From the NCBI GenBank assembly GCA_050246015.1, contig JBFWWU010000012.1, forward strand, positions 1-64,000: a stretch of DNA of 64,000 nucleotides, in the 5' to 3' direction. Source of the stretch: JTS-AC122 sp050246015. Lineage in GTDB: Bacteria > Planctomycetota > Phycisphaerae > Phycisphaerales > UBA1924. The translations under genes were made by a program, and so were the position numbers. This document shows, piece by piece, positions 8,800 to 17,650 of this stretch (positions are counted from its first letter, which is position 1; each line of letters starts with the position of its first letter). The notes beneath the pieces are model-generated. The model was not told the DNA's origin, made no database searches, and saw only the letters and a list, made by a program, of their open reading frames with translations.

Positions 8800-10623
8800 C
8801 TACCCGCTGCTCTCGGGTTTCCACCACAGGATCAGCACGCCAAGGCCGCTGGCGATCACTGAGGCGACAAAGATCCCGATCTTCGCGGAGGCGTAGACAG
8901 CGCCATCCGGGAACGCGATGCCCGCGATGAACAATGACATCGTGAAGCCGATGCCGCCGAGCACGCCGGCGCCACACAGTTGACTCCATGAATACGCTTC
9001 CGGCTTGGCGGCCAGCCCGCTCCGCACCGCGAGCCAGGACGCCACGATGATCCCCGCCGGCTTGCCAAGGACCAGCCCTAGGGCAATAGCGAGGACCAAT
9101 CGCCCATGCCCGTCGAACACTCCGGGCGACCACGCGATGCCGGCGTTCGCCAGCGCGAAGATGGGCAGCGCCAGGTAGCTCGACCAGGGTTCGACCGCTC
9201 TCAACAGTTTGTCCGCCGGGGATTCGAGGCGGGAGTGGATGGCATCCAGCGTGCGGAGCGCCGGCCCGGACGGCCCGGTGCGCATCGCTTCACCCGTGCG
9301 GCTGTCCTCGAGGTGGATCACCGTCGCCGCCTGGGCTAGCAGCGCTTTCAAGTTCGCGGGTGGTCTCGCGGGGATCAGGACGGCCATTGCGACGCCCGCC
9401 AGCGTGGCGTGAAGGCCCGCCTCGTGAAGGCAAAACCACAGGACGACGGCGCACATCGCGTATGGGACGGGAGCATAGACGCCCACCCTGTTCATGACGA
9501 CGCCCAGCGCGGTCACTACGCCGGCGGCCGCCAGATAGGCGGCGTTGATATCCCCGCTGTAGAACAGCGCGATGATCAGGATGGCCACGATGTCGTCGAT
9601 GATGACCGCGGCGGTGAGAAACACTCGCAACTCGACCGGCACGCGGGGCCCGAGCAGAACGATGAGCGCGACCGCGAAGGCAGTGTCCGTCCCGATCGGG
9701 ATTCCCCATCCGTGGCGCAAGTCCGGGGGAGCGATCGAGGCATAGATGATTGCCGGAAGAGCGATCCCCCCCAACGCAGCGATCACGGGGAGCGCCCCGG
9801 TGCGAAGCGTCGCGAGATGGCCGATGGTGAACTCTCGCTTGATCTCAAGCCCGACGACGAAGAAGAAGATCGTCAGCAGTCCGTGGTTGACCCAATGGAG
9901 CAACGAATGCGAGAACACTCGGTCACCCCATCGGAGCCCCAGCGGCATCTCCCAGAAAGCCGCGAACTGCGGGCCCAGGGGCGAGTTGCTGAGCAGGAGC
10001 GCGAGAAGCGTCGCCAGCCCCAGGAGCAATCCCGACGAAGGCCCCCACCGGACAAACCCGAATGCGGCCGACTGAATGCGGTGCCCAAGCGGGGCCAGCA
10101 TCGCATCGGCCAGCGAGCTCTCGTCCCAGGTGCCCAGGTAGCTGCGACCGTTGATGAAGAACGTCGGTGCTCCGCACGCTCCGCTGCGATGCGCGCTCTC
10201 GACGTCCTCGCGCACCCGGGCGCGCGCCGCCGCCAACACGGAATCGTTCTTGGCATCGGCAACCTCCACGCCATGGTTCCGCGCGACCTGGGCGATGTCG
10301 GCGGCGGTCAACGCGGGCCCGCGCTCCATGAACGACTCATGGAGATCCCAGAACGTACCCGTCGATTCAGACGCGAGCTCAACGATCTCCGCCGCTCGAA
10401 CCGCGTCCTGCTTTCCCTCGATGGGAAGATGCCGGAAGACATACCGCATTCGGTCGCCGAAGCGGTTCCGCAACCCCTCGACCACCGCGTGAACCGCGCG
10501 ACAACGGAAGTCCGCGTAGCTGCCGTACTGGACGAGCGTCATCTCGGCATCACTCGGCCCCAGCATGTGGTCGCGGTTCGGGTCAACCGGAGGGTCGAGT
10601 AAGGTTGGTCGGTGACGCAGCAT
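8800..10623 (-). CDS. nhaA: Na+/H+ antiporter NhaA with N-terminal DsbA-like thioredoxin domain
   Basis: The protein is 607 aa against roughly 390 for classical NhaA. Residues about 20-180 form a DsbA/thioredoxin-fold domain (LVQYGSYADFRCRAVH, later CGAPTFFINGRSYLG). It has a single Cys where DsbA has CxxC, so it is probably not a redox-active disulphide oxidase. From about residue 195 onwards come 11-12 membrane helices with NhaA motifs: LEIKREF, the GIPIGTDTAFAVALIVLLG segment and AAVIIDDIVAILIIALFYS containing the ion-binding Asp pair. It exports Na+ in exchange for H+ at the inner membrane. The ATG at 10623 lacks a clear ribosome binding site; a GTG at 10629 is the alternative. It lies next to stress genes. 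Confidence 0.9.
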   Translation of the reverse strand: MLRHRPTLLDPPVDPNRDHMLGPSDAEMTLVQYGSYADFRCRAVHAVVEGLRNRFGDRMRYVFRHLPIEGKQDAVRAAEIVELASESTGTFWDLHESFMERGPALTAADIAQVARNHGVEVADAKNDSVLAAARARVREDVESAHRSGACGAPTFFINGRSYLGTWDESSLADAMLAPLGHRIQSAAFGFVRWGPSSGLLLGLATLLALLLSNSPLGPQFAAFWEMPLGLRWGDRVFSHSLLHWVNHGLLTIFFFVVGLEIKREFTIGHLATLRTGALPVIAALGGIALPAIIYASIAPPDLRHGWGIPIGTDTAFAVALIVLLGPRVPVELRVFLTAAVIIDDIVAILIIALFYSGDINAAYLAAAGVVTALGVVMNRVGVYAPVPYAMCAVVLWFCLHEAGLHATLAGVAMAVLIPARPPANLKALLAQAATVIHLEDSRTGEAMRTGPSGPALRTLDAIHSRLESPADKLLRAVEPWSSYLALPIFALANAGIAWSPGVFDGHGRLVLAIALGLVLGKPAGIIVASWLAVRSGLAAKPEAYSWSQLCGAGVLGGIGFTMSLFIAGIAFPDGAVYASAKIGIFVASVIASGLGVLILWWKPESSG

Positions 10624-10744
10624 CGGCACGGAAGTCTATTGGTTGGGAACCAGGTGTGGAATCGGCGCGGAAACACTGGCGGAGGGGCGTTCGCTCGATG
10701 ACCAGAATGCGGGCTCGGGAGGCCGCGGCGTGAGCCGGCGCCGT

Positions 10745-11728
10745 CTATTTCGCATGTCGAACGATTTCGACCGAGCACGTGGCGTTCAGGGCCACGCTTG
10801 TCGAAACGCTTCCCAGCAGGAATCGCTCGAGCCCGCGGACTCCGCTCGCTCCAACGAAGATGCAGTCCGCGCCGTCCTTGTCCCACTCCTCCGCCGCGCC
10901 CAGTAGCGCGTACTTGGGATCGGCAGGCTTCACAAGCGTGGACACAGACAGATCGGGACGGCGCTGACGCACGAAGTCGGCACCTTCTGAGACCACTCGC
11001 AGGGCCGGCCTGCCATCGGCTGGAGGCGAGTCCAGTGAGATCGGCGTGCCACCCCAGATGGTATTGGGCTCCCAATGCGATACCAGCGCGAGCGGGCCCG
11101 TTTCAAACGATGCCATGACGACCCGCGTCCCCATCGGCCATGCGCGGTATGCCACCGCCTTCACCGCGGCATGTGCATCGGTTGAACCGTCGACACCCAT
11201 GAGTATGCGCGGCGGCGCCACGCCGCCGTTCGATAAGGAGGCCAACCGATCGGGCCTGCCCCGGGCGACTCGCACGGAACCTCGAAGCGATGTGACCACG
11301 CGATGCGCGACGCTGCCCAGCAGCAGCCTTTTGAGTTCACCGTGCCCTCGCGATCCGACGACAACCAGGTCGAACGGGCGCTCGTCCGAGGCAGCACCTT
11401 CGCCTTCAGCACACCGGATGATCTCCCAAGCGGGGGAGCCTATGCGCACCTCTGGAGTGACCTTTCAACTCGGGAACAGGCGCCGGGCGAGCTCCGCGCC
11501 GGCTTCGGCCACGGCGAGTTGCCGATCGCGGGCTTCTTGGAAATCCGGTTGGGCTTGCCCGCTCAACACCTTCGCCCCCGGCTCCAGGCGACTGCTGCAC
11601 GTGCGACTGTCGAGGACAGACAGAACGACGGCTTTGCTGTCGTCGGGCAGACCGGCAAGCTGGAGGTCGGCGATCGCGGAATCGCTGTTCGGTGAGCCGT
11701 CGAAGGCGATGAGTAATTTCATTGACAT
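10745..11728 (-). pseudogene. Tandem universal stress protein interrupted by one in-frame UGA
   Basis: Two UspA domains are encoded in one frame, separated only by a TGA at 11465-11467. The first half (11728-11465) starts MSMKLLIAFDGSPNSD. The second continues after the stop as KVTPEVRIGSPAWEI with the ATP-binding VVVGSRGHGELKRLLLGS motif, and then a second Usp domain (MGVDGSTDAHAAVKA, VGASGVRGLERFLLGS). In related Usp proteins a Trp commonly precedes the KV segment, so TGG to TGA is the simplest explanation. UGA clearly serves as stop elsewhere here. A GTG at 11449 could restart translation of the 234-aa distal part. Confidence 0.8.
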
Positions 11729-11872
11729 GGGCCCTCTCGATTGCAGTGAGCGTGTGCTCTGGATGTGCGACCCGGTGTGCGGCTTTCCCTCTCGCCAGCG
11801 CTAGCCCCATCAGGAGGCTTCGGTGATCGTCATTCAGCGACGTCATGGGTGAGCGCCCACGAAGCTCCATCC

Positions 11873-12430
11873 CTACCCCTGCACGTGGGCTTCCAGGAAC
11901 CACAACCCCTTGTCAAGCCCGCGCGACACCTCCGTGAATAGATCCGCGGTACCGGCATCGCCAAGTCCATCCGCTGCATCGATGGCTGCCCGTGTGGTGG
12001 CGGCCAACGCGGCGAAGGACACCGACAGGGCCTCGACGTGCGCCAAGCTGCCTCCGGCGTCGAGCGGATACTCCGACAGGCGGGAACCACTCGCGGCCAT
12101 GCGGGCGGTGCCAAGCGCTTTGCCGCCGAGGGCTGTCGCCCGCTCGGCAATCAGATCGACGTACCCCCTGACCTGATCGGCAAGTTCGTCGAACAATTCA
12201 TGCAGCTGATGGAACTGCGCCCCTTTGACGTTCCAGTGTGCCTGCTTGCTGTGGCTATAGAGATCAAAGGTGTCCGCCAGATGCTGATTCAACAGGGCGA
12301 TGAGTTTCTCGCGCCGATCAGCGGGCAGGTCGATGCTGGTCTTGAATGTACGGGTGGTGCTCATGAGCTGCTTCCTTCCGTGCGTGGCGTCGACTCGGCC
12401 CCCCTCATTCTCCCATCGCTCAATAGGCAT
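11873..12430 (-). CDS. dps: Dps/ferritin-like DNA-protection protein
   Basis: The Dps domain starts around the internal Met at 12364 (AAGGAAG upstream) and runs 163 aa. It carries the ferroxidase pattern HSKQAHWNVKG followed by HELFDELADQ. It is expected to form a 12-mer that oxidises and stores iron and shields DNA in stress. I extend the start to the ATG at 12430 (GAGG 8 nt upstream). The 22 extra codons include ERWENEGGRV, which recurs with mostly synonymous differences in the small gene at 27452-27694 and therefore looks translated. If that is wrong the start is 12364. Neighbours are Usp and hibernation-factor genes. Confidence 0.85.
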   Translation of the reverse strand: MPIERWENEGGRVDATHGRKQLMSTTRTFKTSIDLPADRREKLIALLNQHLADTFDLYSHSKQAHWNVKGAQFHQLHELFDELADQVRGYVDLIAERATALGGKALGTARMAASGSRLSEYPLDAGGSLAHVEALSVSFAALAATTRAAIDAADGLGDAGTADLFTEVSRGLDKGLWFLEAHVQG

Positions 12431-12562
12431 GGCGTCGTCCTCGCTGCTTCCCAAGACTGTAGTCGCTGTGCCTCTACGCCTACCCCGACCGGATCGTCGA
12501 CGCCGCCCCGAACAGCCATAGGGATGTCGTCCACCCTCATGAGCAGGGGCGGCACAAGGGAT

Positions 12563-13465
12563 TCACGTCGGGACCGGCGCAGCGAGGCCGGCGCTCGCGA
12601 TCCGCCGCGATACCTCGCGGGCCATCGCTTCAGCTGTGGCGATCTCCTCGACGGTGATCGAGTTCGCGCCCGCGTGCAGTGCCCCGAGGCCTTGGCTGAG
12701 GAACGTTGTCCGTGCGGCGATGTGCACGTTGGGCGACAACATCCGCGCCGCCGCGCACGCTCGCACCGCTTCGTCGCCGTCCGGAATCGTGACCGCGAAG
12801 ACCTCGGCGGTCTCGATTCCGGCAGCGCGCAACACCGCGGGGTCCGTGGCATCGCCACACCGGACCGATACACCCAGTCGTTTCTGCGTAAGGGCGGTTG
12901 CCGGATTGGTATCGATGACCGCAAACGGCACGTTAAGCCTGAGCAGCTCCTCGGCCAGCGCGCGGCCCACCGGACCGTAACCGGCGATGATGGCCCTGGG
13001 AGGACCATCGGTCACGGGAGCTCGCACGTGCCACCCGTTCGCAGCACCAAGCGAACGCTCCAGGGAAGTTCCCCCATCGCCCTCGACGAAACTCTCCGCT
13101 CCGCGCTTACGCTCCTGACGGAACCGACGGCGCGCGCGAGCGTCACCGCGCTCGACGACTCTGCTGAGCGCCGAATCGAGCTTCCGCGCCGCTGCGTCGA
13201 TCGCAGCGTACAGATCGGCCGCACGCGCCCGCACGGCGATCGGGGCGCGGCCATTGACGCGGGCTTCCATCACACAGTGGGCATCGTCGCCACTGTGTTT
13301 GGGGCCGTTCACGTCCTCGAAGTGCACCTCGACCGCGGTCATCCTCGCTCCGTAGCGACGGAACGTACCCGTGAGCTTGCGGTGAACCCACGCTTCGATG
13401 GCGGCGCTGGTCTGGAGGTTGCCGGGTCGGATGTGGATTGGCAGGTGTGATGAAGTCGTGGACAT
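12563..13465 (-). CDS. Fusion of ribosome hibernation factor (HPF/RaiA-like) and TrkA-N domain
   Basis: The protein is 300 aa with AGGAGGT before the ATG. Residues about 8-105 match the HPF/RaiA/sigma-54-modulation fold (IHIRPGNLQTSAAIEAWVHR start, VEVHFEDVNGP, then AADLYAAIDAAARKLDSAL). A basic linker follows. Residues about 155-280 form a TrkA-N (RCK) Rossmann domain: AIIAGYGPVGRALAEELL, the acidic VIDTNP that binds ribose, and CGDATDPAVLRAAGI. HPF proteins dimerise and inactivate 70S ribosomes; TrkA-N domains sense NAD(H) or nucleotides. The combination suggests redox- or nucleotide-gated hibernation, which is inference. It sits with Dps and Rnk-like genes. Confidence 0.85.
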   Translation of the reverse strand: MSTTSSHLPIHIRPGNLQTSAAIEAWVHRKLTGTFRRYGARMTAVEVHFEDVNGPKHSGDDAHCVMEARVNGRAPIAVRARAADLYAAIDAAARKLDSALSRVVERGDARARRRFRQERKRGAESFVEGDGGTSLERSLGAANGWHVRAPVTDGPPRAIIAGYGPVGRALAEELLRLNVPFAVIDTNPATALTQKRLGVSVRCGDATDPAVLRAAGIETAEVFAVTIPDGDEAVRACAAARMLSPNVHIAARTTFLSQGLGALHAGANSITVEEIATAEAMAREVSRRIASAGLAAPVPT

Positions 13466-13495
13466 GCCGTACCTCCTGGGCTTTGAACTGCGCTC

Positions 13496-13885
13496 CTATC
13501 GATTGAAGTGACGCTCGCGCTCGGGCTGGTACTCGATCCGCTCGACGGTCACACGCCGGGACACCCGGCTGCCGGCGCACGCGACGCTCTCGCCCTCGCG
13601 GGCGCCAAGCAACGCCGCGCCGAGGGGTGAGAGCACCGACAACCCGCCATCGCTGGAATCCGGAAACGCCAGGTCGTACGCCTCGGCCTCCTCTTCGCCC
13701 GGATAGCGCACCCGGACGCGCGAGTTCATGGTGACCACATCCGGTGGCACACGGGGCGGCGCCACCTTCCGGGCCCGCTCAAGGAGTGAGCGCAAGCGCA
13801 CGACGGGGGCATCGACGGCCGAAGTCAAGAGCAGCGGCTCAAGACGGTTGCTATCAAAGGTGCTGACGATAGGTCGAGTGGTCAT
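13496..13885 (-). CDS. Rnk/GreA C-terminal-like regulator, copy 1
   Basis: This 129-aa protein starts at the ATG at 13885 with AAGGAG upstream. The second half matches the GreA/GreB C-terminal (FKBP-like) domain as in Rnk: PPDVVTMNSRVRVRYPG, then LSVLSPLGAALLGAREGESV and a closing VERIEYQPE. The GreA coiled coil is absent. Rnk-type proteins bind RNA polymerase without transcript cleavage and were named regulator of nucleoside diphosphate kinase. It lies between the hibernation fusion and a second paralogue, probably co-transcribed. Confidence 0.85.
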   Translation of the reverse strand: MTTRPIVSTFDSNRLEPLLLTSAVDAPVVRLRSLLERARKVAPPRVPPDVVTMNSRVRVRYPGEEEAEAYDLAFPDSSDGGLSVLSPLGAALLGAREGESVACAGSRVSRRVTVERIEYQPERERHFNR

Positions 13886-13957
13886 AGCACGCTCCTTGCG
13901 TGCGGAGCACGCGCGAGAAAGAACAGTCACGGTCAGGATGCCGACGTTCGCCCCGAG

Positions 13958-14395
13958 TTAGAGGTGCAGGTCGCCCGCTGCCTCGGGCTGGCACAGCACG
14001 CTCAGGATGTCGCACGAGCGTTCCTCGCCCCCGGGGACGCGGAACGTCACGCGCTGGCCGACGCTGCAGCCCAGCAGTGCCGCACCCAGTGGCGCGAGCA
14101 CGGAGATATCCCCGTTCTCCGGATCGGCCTTCTCCGGGAACACCAGCGTCATGGTCCACGTTCGGCGTCCGTCGCGTAGACGGATGCGGGAGTTCATCGT
14201 GACCACATCCGGCGTCACCGCGTCGGCGCCGAGCACCACCGCGCGGTCAAGCTCCGCCGAAAGCGTCGTCAGATACGGTCGATCGCGGTCATCGCCACGA
14301 GCATTACTGCCCGACTCGGCGATGAGAGCGCGCAGTCGCTCCATGTCTTGGCGCGTCACGTGGATCGTGCGGTCATTGGCGATGTGAGTGTTCAC
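13958..14395 (-). CDS. Rnk/GreA C-terminal-like regulator, copy 2
   Basis: This 145-aa paralogue of the preceding gene starts with a GTG at 14395, 5 nt after AGGAGA. A short N-terminal helical part (RQDMERLRALIAE) resembles the Rnk coiled coil. The C-terminal domain has TPDVVTMNSRIRLRDG and ISVLAPLGAALLGCSVGQRV. It probably binds the RNA polymerase secondary channel region and modulates transcription in stress. The gene is in tandem with copy 1 and 49 bp downstream of the glutamate dehydrogenase gene. Confidence 0.85.
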   Translation of the reverse strand: MNTHIANDRTIHVTRQDMERLRALIAESGSNARGDDRDRPYLTTLSAELDRAVVLGADAVTPDVVTMNSRIRLRDGRRTWTMTLVFPEKADPENGDISVLAPLGAALLGCSVGQRVTFRVPGGEERSCDILSVLCQPEAAGDLHL

Positions 14396-14444
14396 GGAGG
14401 TCTCCTGTACGAAGTTCGGTCTCTTGGGTCAGTCTCAACCTGGC

Positions 14445-15815
14445 TCACGGAAAGATGCCGCGTTCGGCGTACACCTGCTCGATCCGGCGCAGGGCGACCG
14501 CGTAGGCGGCGCTACGCCAGTCGAGCGACTTCTCGGCCGCCATCTCCTTGGTGCGGGCGTAGGCCCGCTCGAGGATCTCTTTCAGCCGCTGGTCCACCTC
14601 CGCGGCGTTCCACGCCGCGCCGCCACGGTTCTGGAGCCACTCGAAGTAGCTCACGATCACCCCGCCGGCGTTGCAGAGCACATCCGGAAGCACCGCGATG
14701 CCGCGCTCGGTGAGCACCGCATCTCCCTCGGTCGTTGTGGGCCCGTTGGCGCCCTCGGCGACGAGCCGGACCTTGAGCAGGCGCGCCGTCTCAGCCGTCA
14801 CCTGATTCTCGAGTGCGGCGGGGATCAACACGTCGGCCTCCGTGCCGAAGAAGGCTTCCCTGGAGATCGCCTGCGCGCCGGGGAAGCCGGCGACGCCGCC
14901 CGACTTCTTCACGTACGCGGCGAGCGCATCGGCATCGAGCCCTTCCGCGGTGTGCGCCCGGATCGCTCCGGTCACATCCTGCACCGCGAGCAGCTTTGCG
15001 CCCTTGTCCTTCAGGATGCGGGCCGCCCACGACCCGACTTTCCCGAAGCCCTGCACCGTGTACGTGAGATCGGAGACCTTACAGCGGCTGTCCGACGCCC
15101 ACATCTCGATGAGGTCGACGACGCCCTGTCCGGTCGCCTTCTCGCGTCCCACCGAGCCCCCCGCGCTCACCGGCTTGCCGGTCACGACGGCCAGCGCGCG
15201 GTACCGCTCCTGTGGCGGCAGCGTGGCCGCGTAGGTGTCGACGATCCACGCCATGGTTCGGGCGTCGGTGTTGACGTCTGGCGCTGGTACGTCGTACCCC
15301 GGCCCGATGTTCGCGCCGAGGGCGTACACGAAGCGACGCGTCATCCGCTCGACTTCGCGCCGGCTCAGTGTCGCGGGGTCCACCTGCACGCCGCCCTTGC
15401 CGCCGCCGAACGGAACGTCCACCAGCGCGCACTTGATCGTCATCCACGCCGCCAGGGCGCGCACCTCGTCAATGCTGACGTCCGGGTGATAGCGAATGCC
15501 CCCCTTGAAAGGCCCCAGCACGTTGTTGTGCTGCACGCGGTAGCCGGAGAACATCTCGACGCGCCCATCGTCCATTTTCACGGGGAACGTGACGCTCACC
15601 TCGCATGCGGGGGAAGCAAGGATCTTTCGAACCTCGGGCGCCAGGTCGATCGCTTCCGCCGCGCGGTCCATCTGCTCGCGCACGCGCTGGAAGAGCCGCG
15701 GGTGGTCGACCACACGCGGGGCCGCGGAAGCAGAACGGGGCGACGTGGTCGGTTCGAGCGTGGCGGTGCCGTTGGTGCGGGGTACGGGGACGGGTGTGGG
15801 GGCGATGGTGGTCAT
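14445..15815 (-). CDS. gdhA: Glutamate dehydrogenase (Glu/Leu/Phe/Val family)
   Basis: The 456-aa protein interconverts glutamate and 2-oxoglutarate plus ammonia with NAD(P). The N-terminal substrate domain contains GPFKGGIRYHPDVS and the catalytic-lysine motif PFGGGKGGVQVDP. The NAD domain has TVQGFGKVGSWAARIL, and the C-terminus has the expected GPTTTEGDAVL and DVLCNAGGVIVSYFEW motifs. A Pro/Thr-rich N-terminal tail of about 35 residues is extra. GGAGA lies 11 nt before the ATG. It is upstream of the Rnk-like pair on the same strand, linking nitrogen/redox balance to the stress cluster. Confidence 0.93.
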   Translation of the reverse strand: MTTIAPTPVPVPRTNGTATLEPTTSPRSASAAPRVVDHPRLFQRVREQMDRAAEAIDLAPEVRKILASPACEVSVTFPVKMDDGRVEMFSGYRVQHNNVLGPFKGGIRYHPDVSIDEVRALAAWMTIKCALVDVPFGGGKGGVQVDPATLSRREVERMTRRFVYALGANIGPGYDVPAPDVNTDARTMAWIVDTYAATLPPQERYRALAVVTGKPVSAGGSVGREKATGQGVVDLIEMWASDSRCKVSDLTYTVQGFGKVGSWAARILKDKGAKLLAVQDVTGAIRAHTAEGLDADALAAYVKKSGGVAGFPGAQAISREAFFGTEADVLIPAALENQVTAETARLLKVRLVAEGANGPTTTEGDAVLTERGIAVLPDVLCNAGGVIVSYFEWLQNRGGAAWNAAEVDQRLKEILERAYARTKEMAAEKSLDWRSAAYAVALRRIEQVYAERGIFP

Positions 15816-15895
15816 GGCGAGGGGTCTCCATGTTGCAATGTCTGGGCAGAGCGGTCACGCGAACGCAGGGCTCATTGGACGGCGGCTGTGGCCGA

Positions 15896-16150
15896 TCAGA
15901 AGCAGTCCTTCTTCACATGCTCCTTGACGAGCTCGCGAGCACGATTGACATTCGCGACCTCCTGCTTCTTGATGTCGCGCCAGAACGCCTGCAACTGGGC
16001 ATCCCCTTCCGCGTTGGCGATGCACTGGTCACAACGCCACAGTGTGTCCAAGCGGTTGCTCAGAAAGTGGATGAGGTCATGGTCGTGGTCCTGGATGCCG
16101 CTGGTCTTCCCGAGGTGGGCATACTGACGCTCGGCAGTCGTGGTTGTCAT
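15896..16150 (-). CDS. Small His/Cys-containing stress-island protein, unknown
   Basis: The protein is 84 aa, with AAGGAG ideally placed before the ATG at 16150. It is soluble, His-rich near the N-terminus (IQDHDHDLIHFLSNRLD) and has one CxxC (WRCDQCIANAEG), suggesting metal binding. I do not recognise a named family. A conserved GATTGGGGAAG motif lies about 100 bp upstream on the coding strand, the same as for other genes of this island. Confidence 0.7.
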   Translation of the reverse strand: MTTTTAERQYAHLGKTSGIQDHDHDLIHFLSNRLDTLWRCDQCIANAEGDAQLQAFWRDIKKQEVANVNRARELVKEHVKKDCF

Positions 16151-16243
16151 GTCAAGCTCCTTGAGTGTGCTACCGCGACCTGAGGCACTCGCACCCGATC
16201 GGGCAACGCAGGAAGCATGTCCTAGGCGCATTACGTGCTCCAT

Positions 16244-16263
16244 GCGGGAACTTCCCCAATCGC
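16244..16263 (-). promoter_or_regulatory. GATTGGGGAAGTT island motif, site 1
   Basis: The minus strand reads GCGATTGGGGAAGTTCCCGC, about 95-113 bp upstream of the small His/Cys protein. It contains the imperfect palindrome GGGAAGTTCCC. It forms a divergent pair with site 2. Confidence 0.6.
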
Positions 16264-16356
16264 CTGGCCACGACCCACCGCGTCGATCTCGCGGCCCATC
16301 GGCTCTGAAGGGAAGAGGGGGCCAGGCGCCCTGAAAGCACGCAGAGGTCGCGGTGC

Positions 16357-16376
16357 GCGATTGGGGAAGCGCACGC
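16357..16376 (+). promoter_or_regulatory. GATTGGGGAAG island motif, site 2
   Basis: The plus strand reads GCGATTGGGGAAGCGCACGC, about 55-74 bp upstream of the glycosyltransferase GTG start. It mirrors site 1 across a 94-bp gap, so each divergent gene has its own copy. Confidence 0.6.
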
Positions 16377-16430
16377 ATGGAGAACGCACCAACTCACCGT
16401 CATCATCTCGACAATCCAAGGAGGTGCCGA

Positions 16431-17600
16431 GTGGCCAACCGAGTCGCGATGCTGTCCTGGGAGTCGATGCACTCCATCCCGGTAGGAGGGCTGGCCGCAC
16501 ATGTCACCGAGCTCGCGGGCGCGCTCCAACGCCGAGGCGATGAGGTCCACGTCTTCACACGAATGGGCGAAGGACAGCCGCGGTACAGCTGCATCGGCGG
16601 AGTCCACTACCACCGCTGCCCGTTTGACCCCAACGCGGACTTCATGACCTACGTCGGGCGCATGGGAGATGCGCTCTTCGAGCGCCTCCGCGCCGCGGAG
16701 GATTTTTACGGCCAGCCGTTCGACGTCGTCCACGGCCACGACTGGCTGGCCGTGCCGGCCCTAGGAAGGGTGAAGCGGGAGCTCGGGCGGCCCGTCACCT
16801 TCACGATGCACTCGACCGAGTACGGGCGCTGCGGGAACGAGCTGCGTGAGGGTACCGCAAGGACGATCCGGGACATGGAATGGTACGGAACCTACGTGGC
16901 AGATCGTGTCATCTGCGTTTCACGGGTCCTGGCCGAGGAAGTCCAGCGGATCTACAGCACGCCATCGGACAAACTTTCGGTGGTCTACAACGGGGTTGAT
17001 CCGAGCCGCTTCGACGGTGATGTTGACGTGGAGGCCGTGCGGCGCTCCGTCGGCGTCGGTGGCGGCGATCCGCTCGTGCTGTTCGTGGGACGCCTCACCT
17101 GGCAGAAGGGGCCGGACCTGCTGATGGGTGCGGTTCCCGAGGTGCAGCGGCACCGCGCTGATGCAAAGTTCGTGTTCGTAGGCGACGGCGATATGCGTTC
17201 GGCCCTCGAGGGACAGGCCGGAGCAGCGGGCCTGTTCAACTCGGTCCGCTTCCTGGGCACCCGGAACGGATCCGATCTTGTCGGGTTGTTCAAGAGCGCC
17301 GATGTGGTGTGCGTGCCCAGCCGCAACGAACCGTTCGGGATCGTCGTGCTGGAAGCATGGAGCGCGACACGCCCTGTTGTGGTCACCTGCAACGGCGGGC
17401 CGCGGGAGTTCGTTCGCGACCAGGAGACTGGCTGGTTGGTTGAGCCCAATCGACAGTCGCTGGGATGGGCACTGGGCACGGCGCTGGCCGACACCGCCAA
17501 CGCCGATCGCATCGGGACCAACGGACGCCAGGAAGCGGAGACGCGGTTCTCGTGGGACGCCATTGCAGAGGAGATGGACAGCGTATACGAGCTGGTCTGA
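16431..17600 (+). CDS. Glycosyltransferase family 4 (glycogen-synthase-like)
   Basis: The 389-aa protein begins at a GTG 6 nt after AAGGAGG; an ATG at 16377 is in frame but has no such site. Domain order is GT-B: N-terminal MLSWESMHSIPVGGLAAHVTELAGAL with the GGL loop, VVHGHDWLA, then FVGRLTWQKGPDLL and the donor-site PSRNEPFGIVVLEAW (EPFG motif). Such enzymes transfer glucose from ADP- or UDP-glucose to glucans or other acceptors. It lies upstream of DUF488, gnd and GH15 genes, consistent with storage-carbohydrate metabolism. Confidence 0.9.
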   Translation: MANRVAMLSWESMHSIPVGGLAAHVTELAGALQRRGDEVHVFTRMGEGQPRYSCIGGVHYHRCPFDPNADFMTYVGRMGDALFERLRAAEDFYGQPFDVVHGHDWLAVPALGRVKRELGRPVTFTMHSTEYGRCGNELREGTARTIRDMEWYGTYVADRVICVSRVLAEEVQRIYSTPSDKLSVVYNGVDPSRFDGDVDVEAVRRSVGVGGGDPLVLFVGRLTWQKGPDLLMGAVPEVQRHRADAKFVFVGDGDMRSALEGQAGAAGLFNSVRFLGTRNGSDLVGLFKSADVVCVPSRNEPFGIVVLEAWSATRPVVVTCNGGPREFVRDQETGWLVEPNRQSLGWALGTALADTANADRIGTNGRQEAETRFSWDAIAEEMDSVYELV

Positions 17601-17650
17601 TCCGGGCCCGTACGGCCCGACTCGTTGTCCCCGCGTATCGGAGACGATTC

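Noticed and set aside
9409..10602. Long open frame antisense to nhaA
   Set aside because: It lies wholly opposite a convincing gene and has low-complexity, His/Arg/Gln-rich content.
11465..11467. UGA in the Usp gene as a selenocysteine or reassigned codon
   Set aside because: Several other genes here end with TGA and no SECIS-like context is evident; a Trp-to-stop mutation is simpler.
14388..16127. Long open frame antisense to the glutamate dehydrogenase gene
   Set aside because: It is the shadow of GC-rich coding on the other strand, with no ribosome binding site and no recognisable product.
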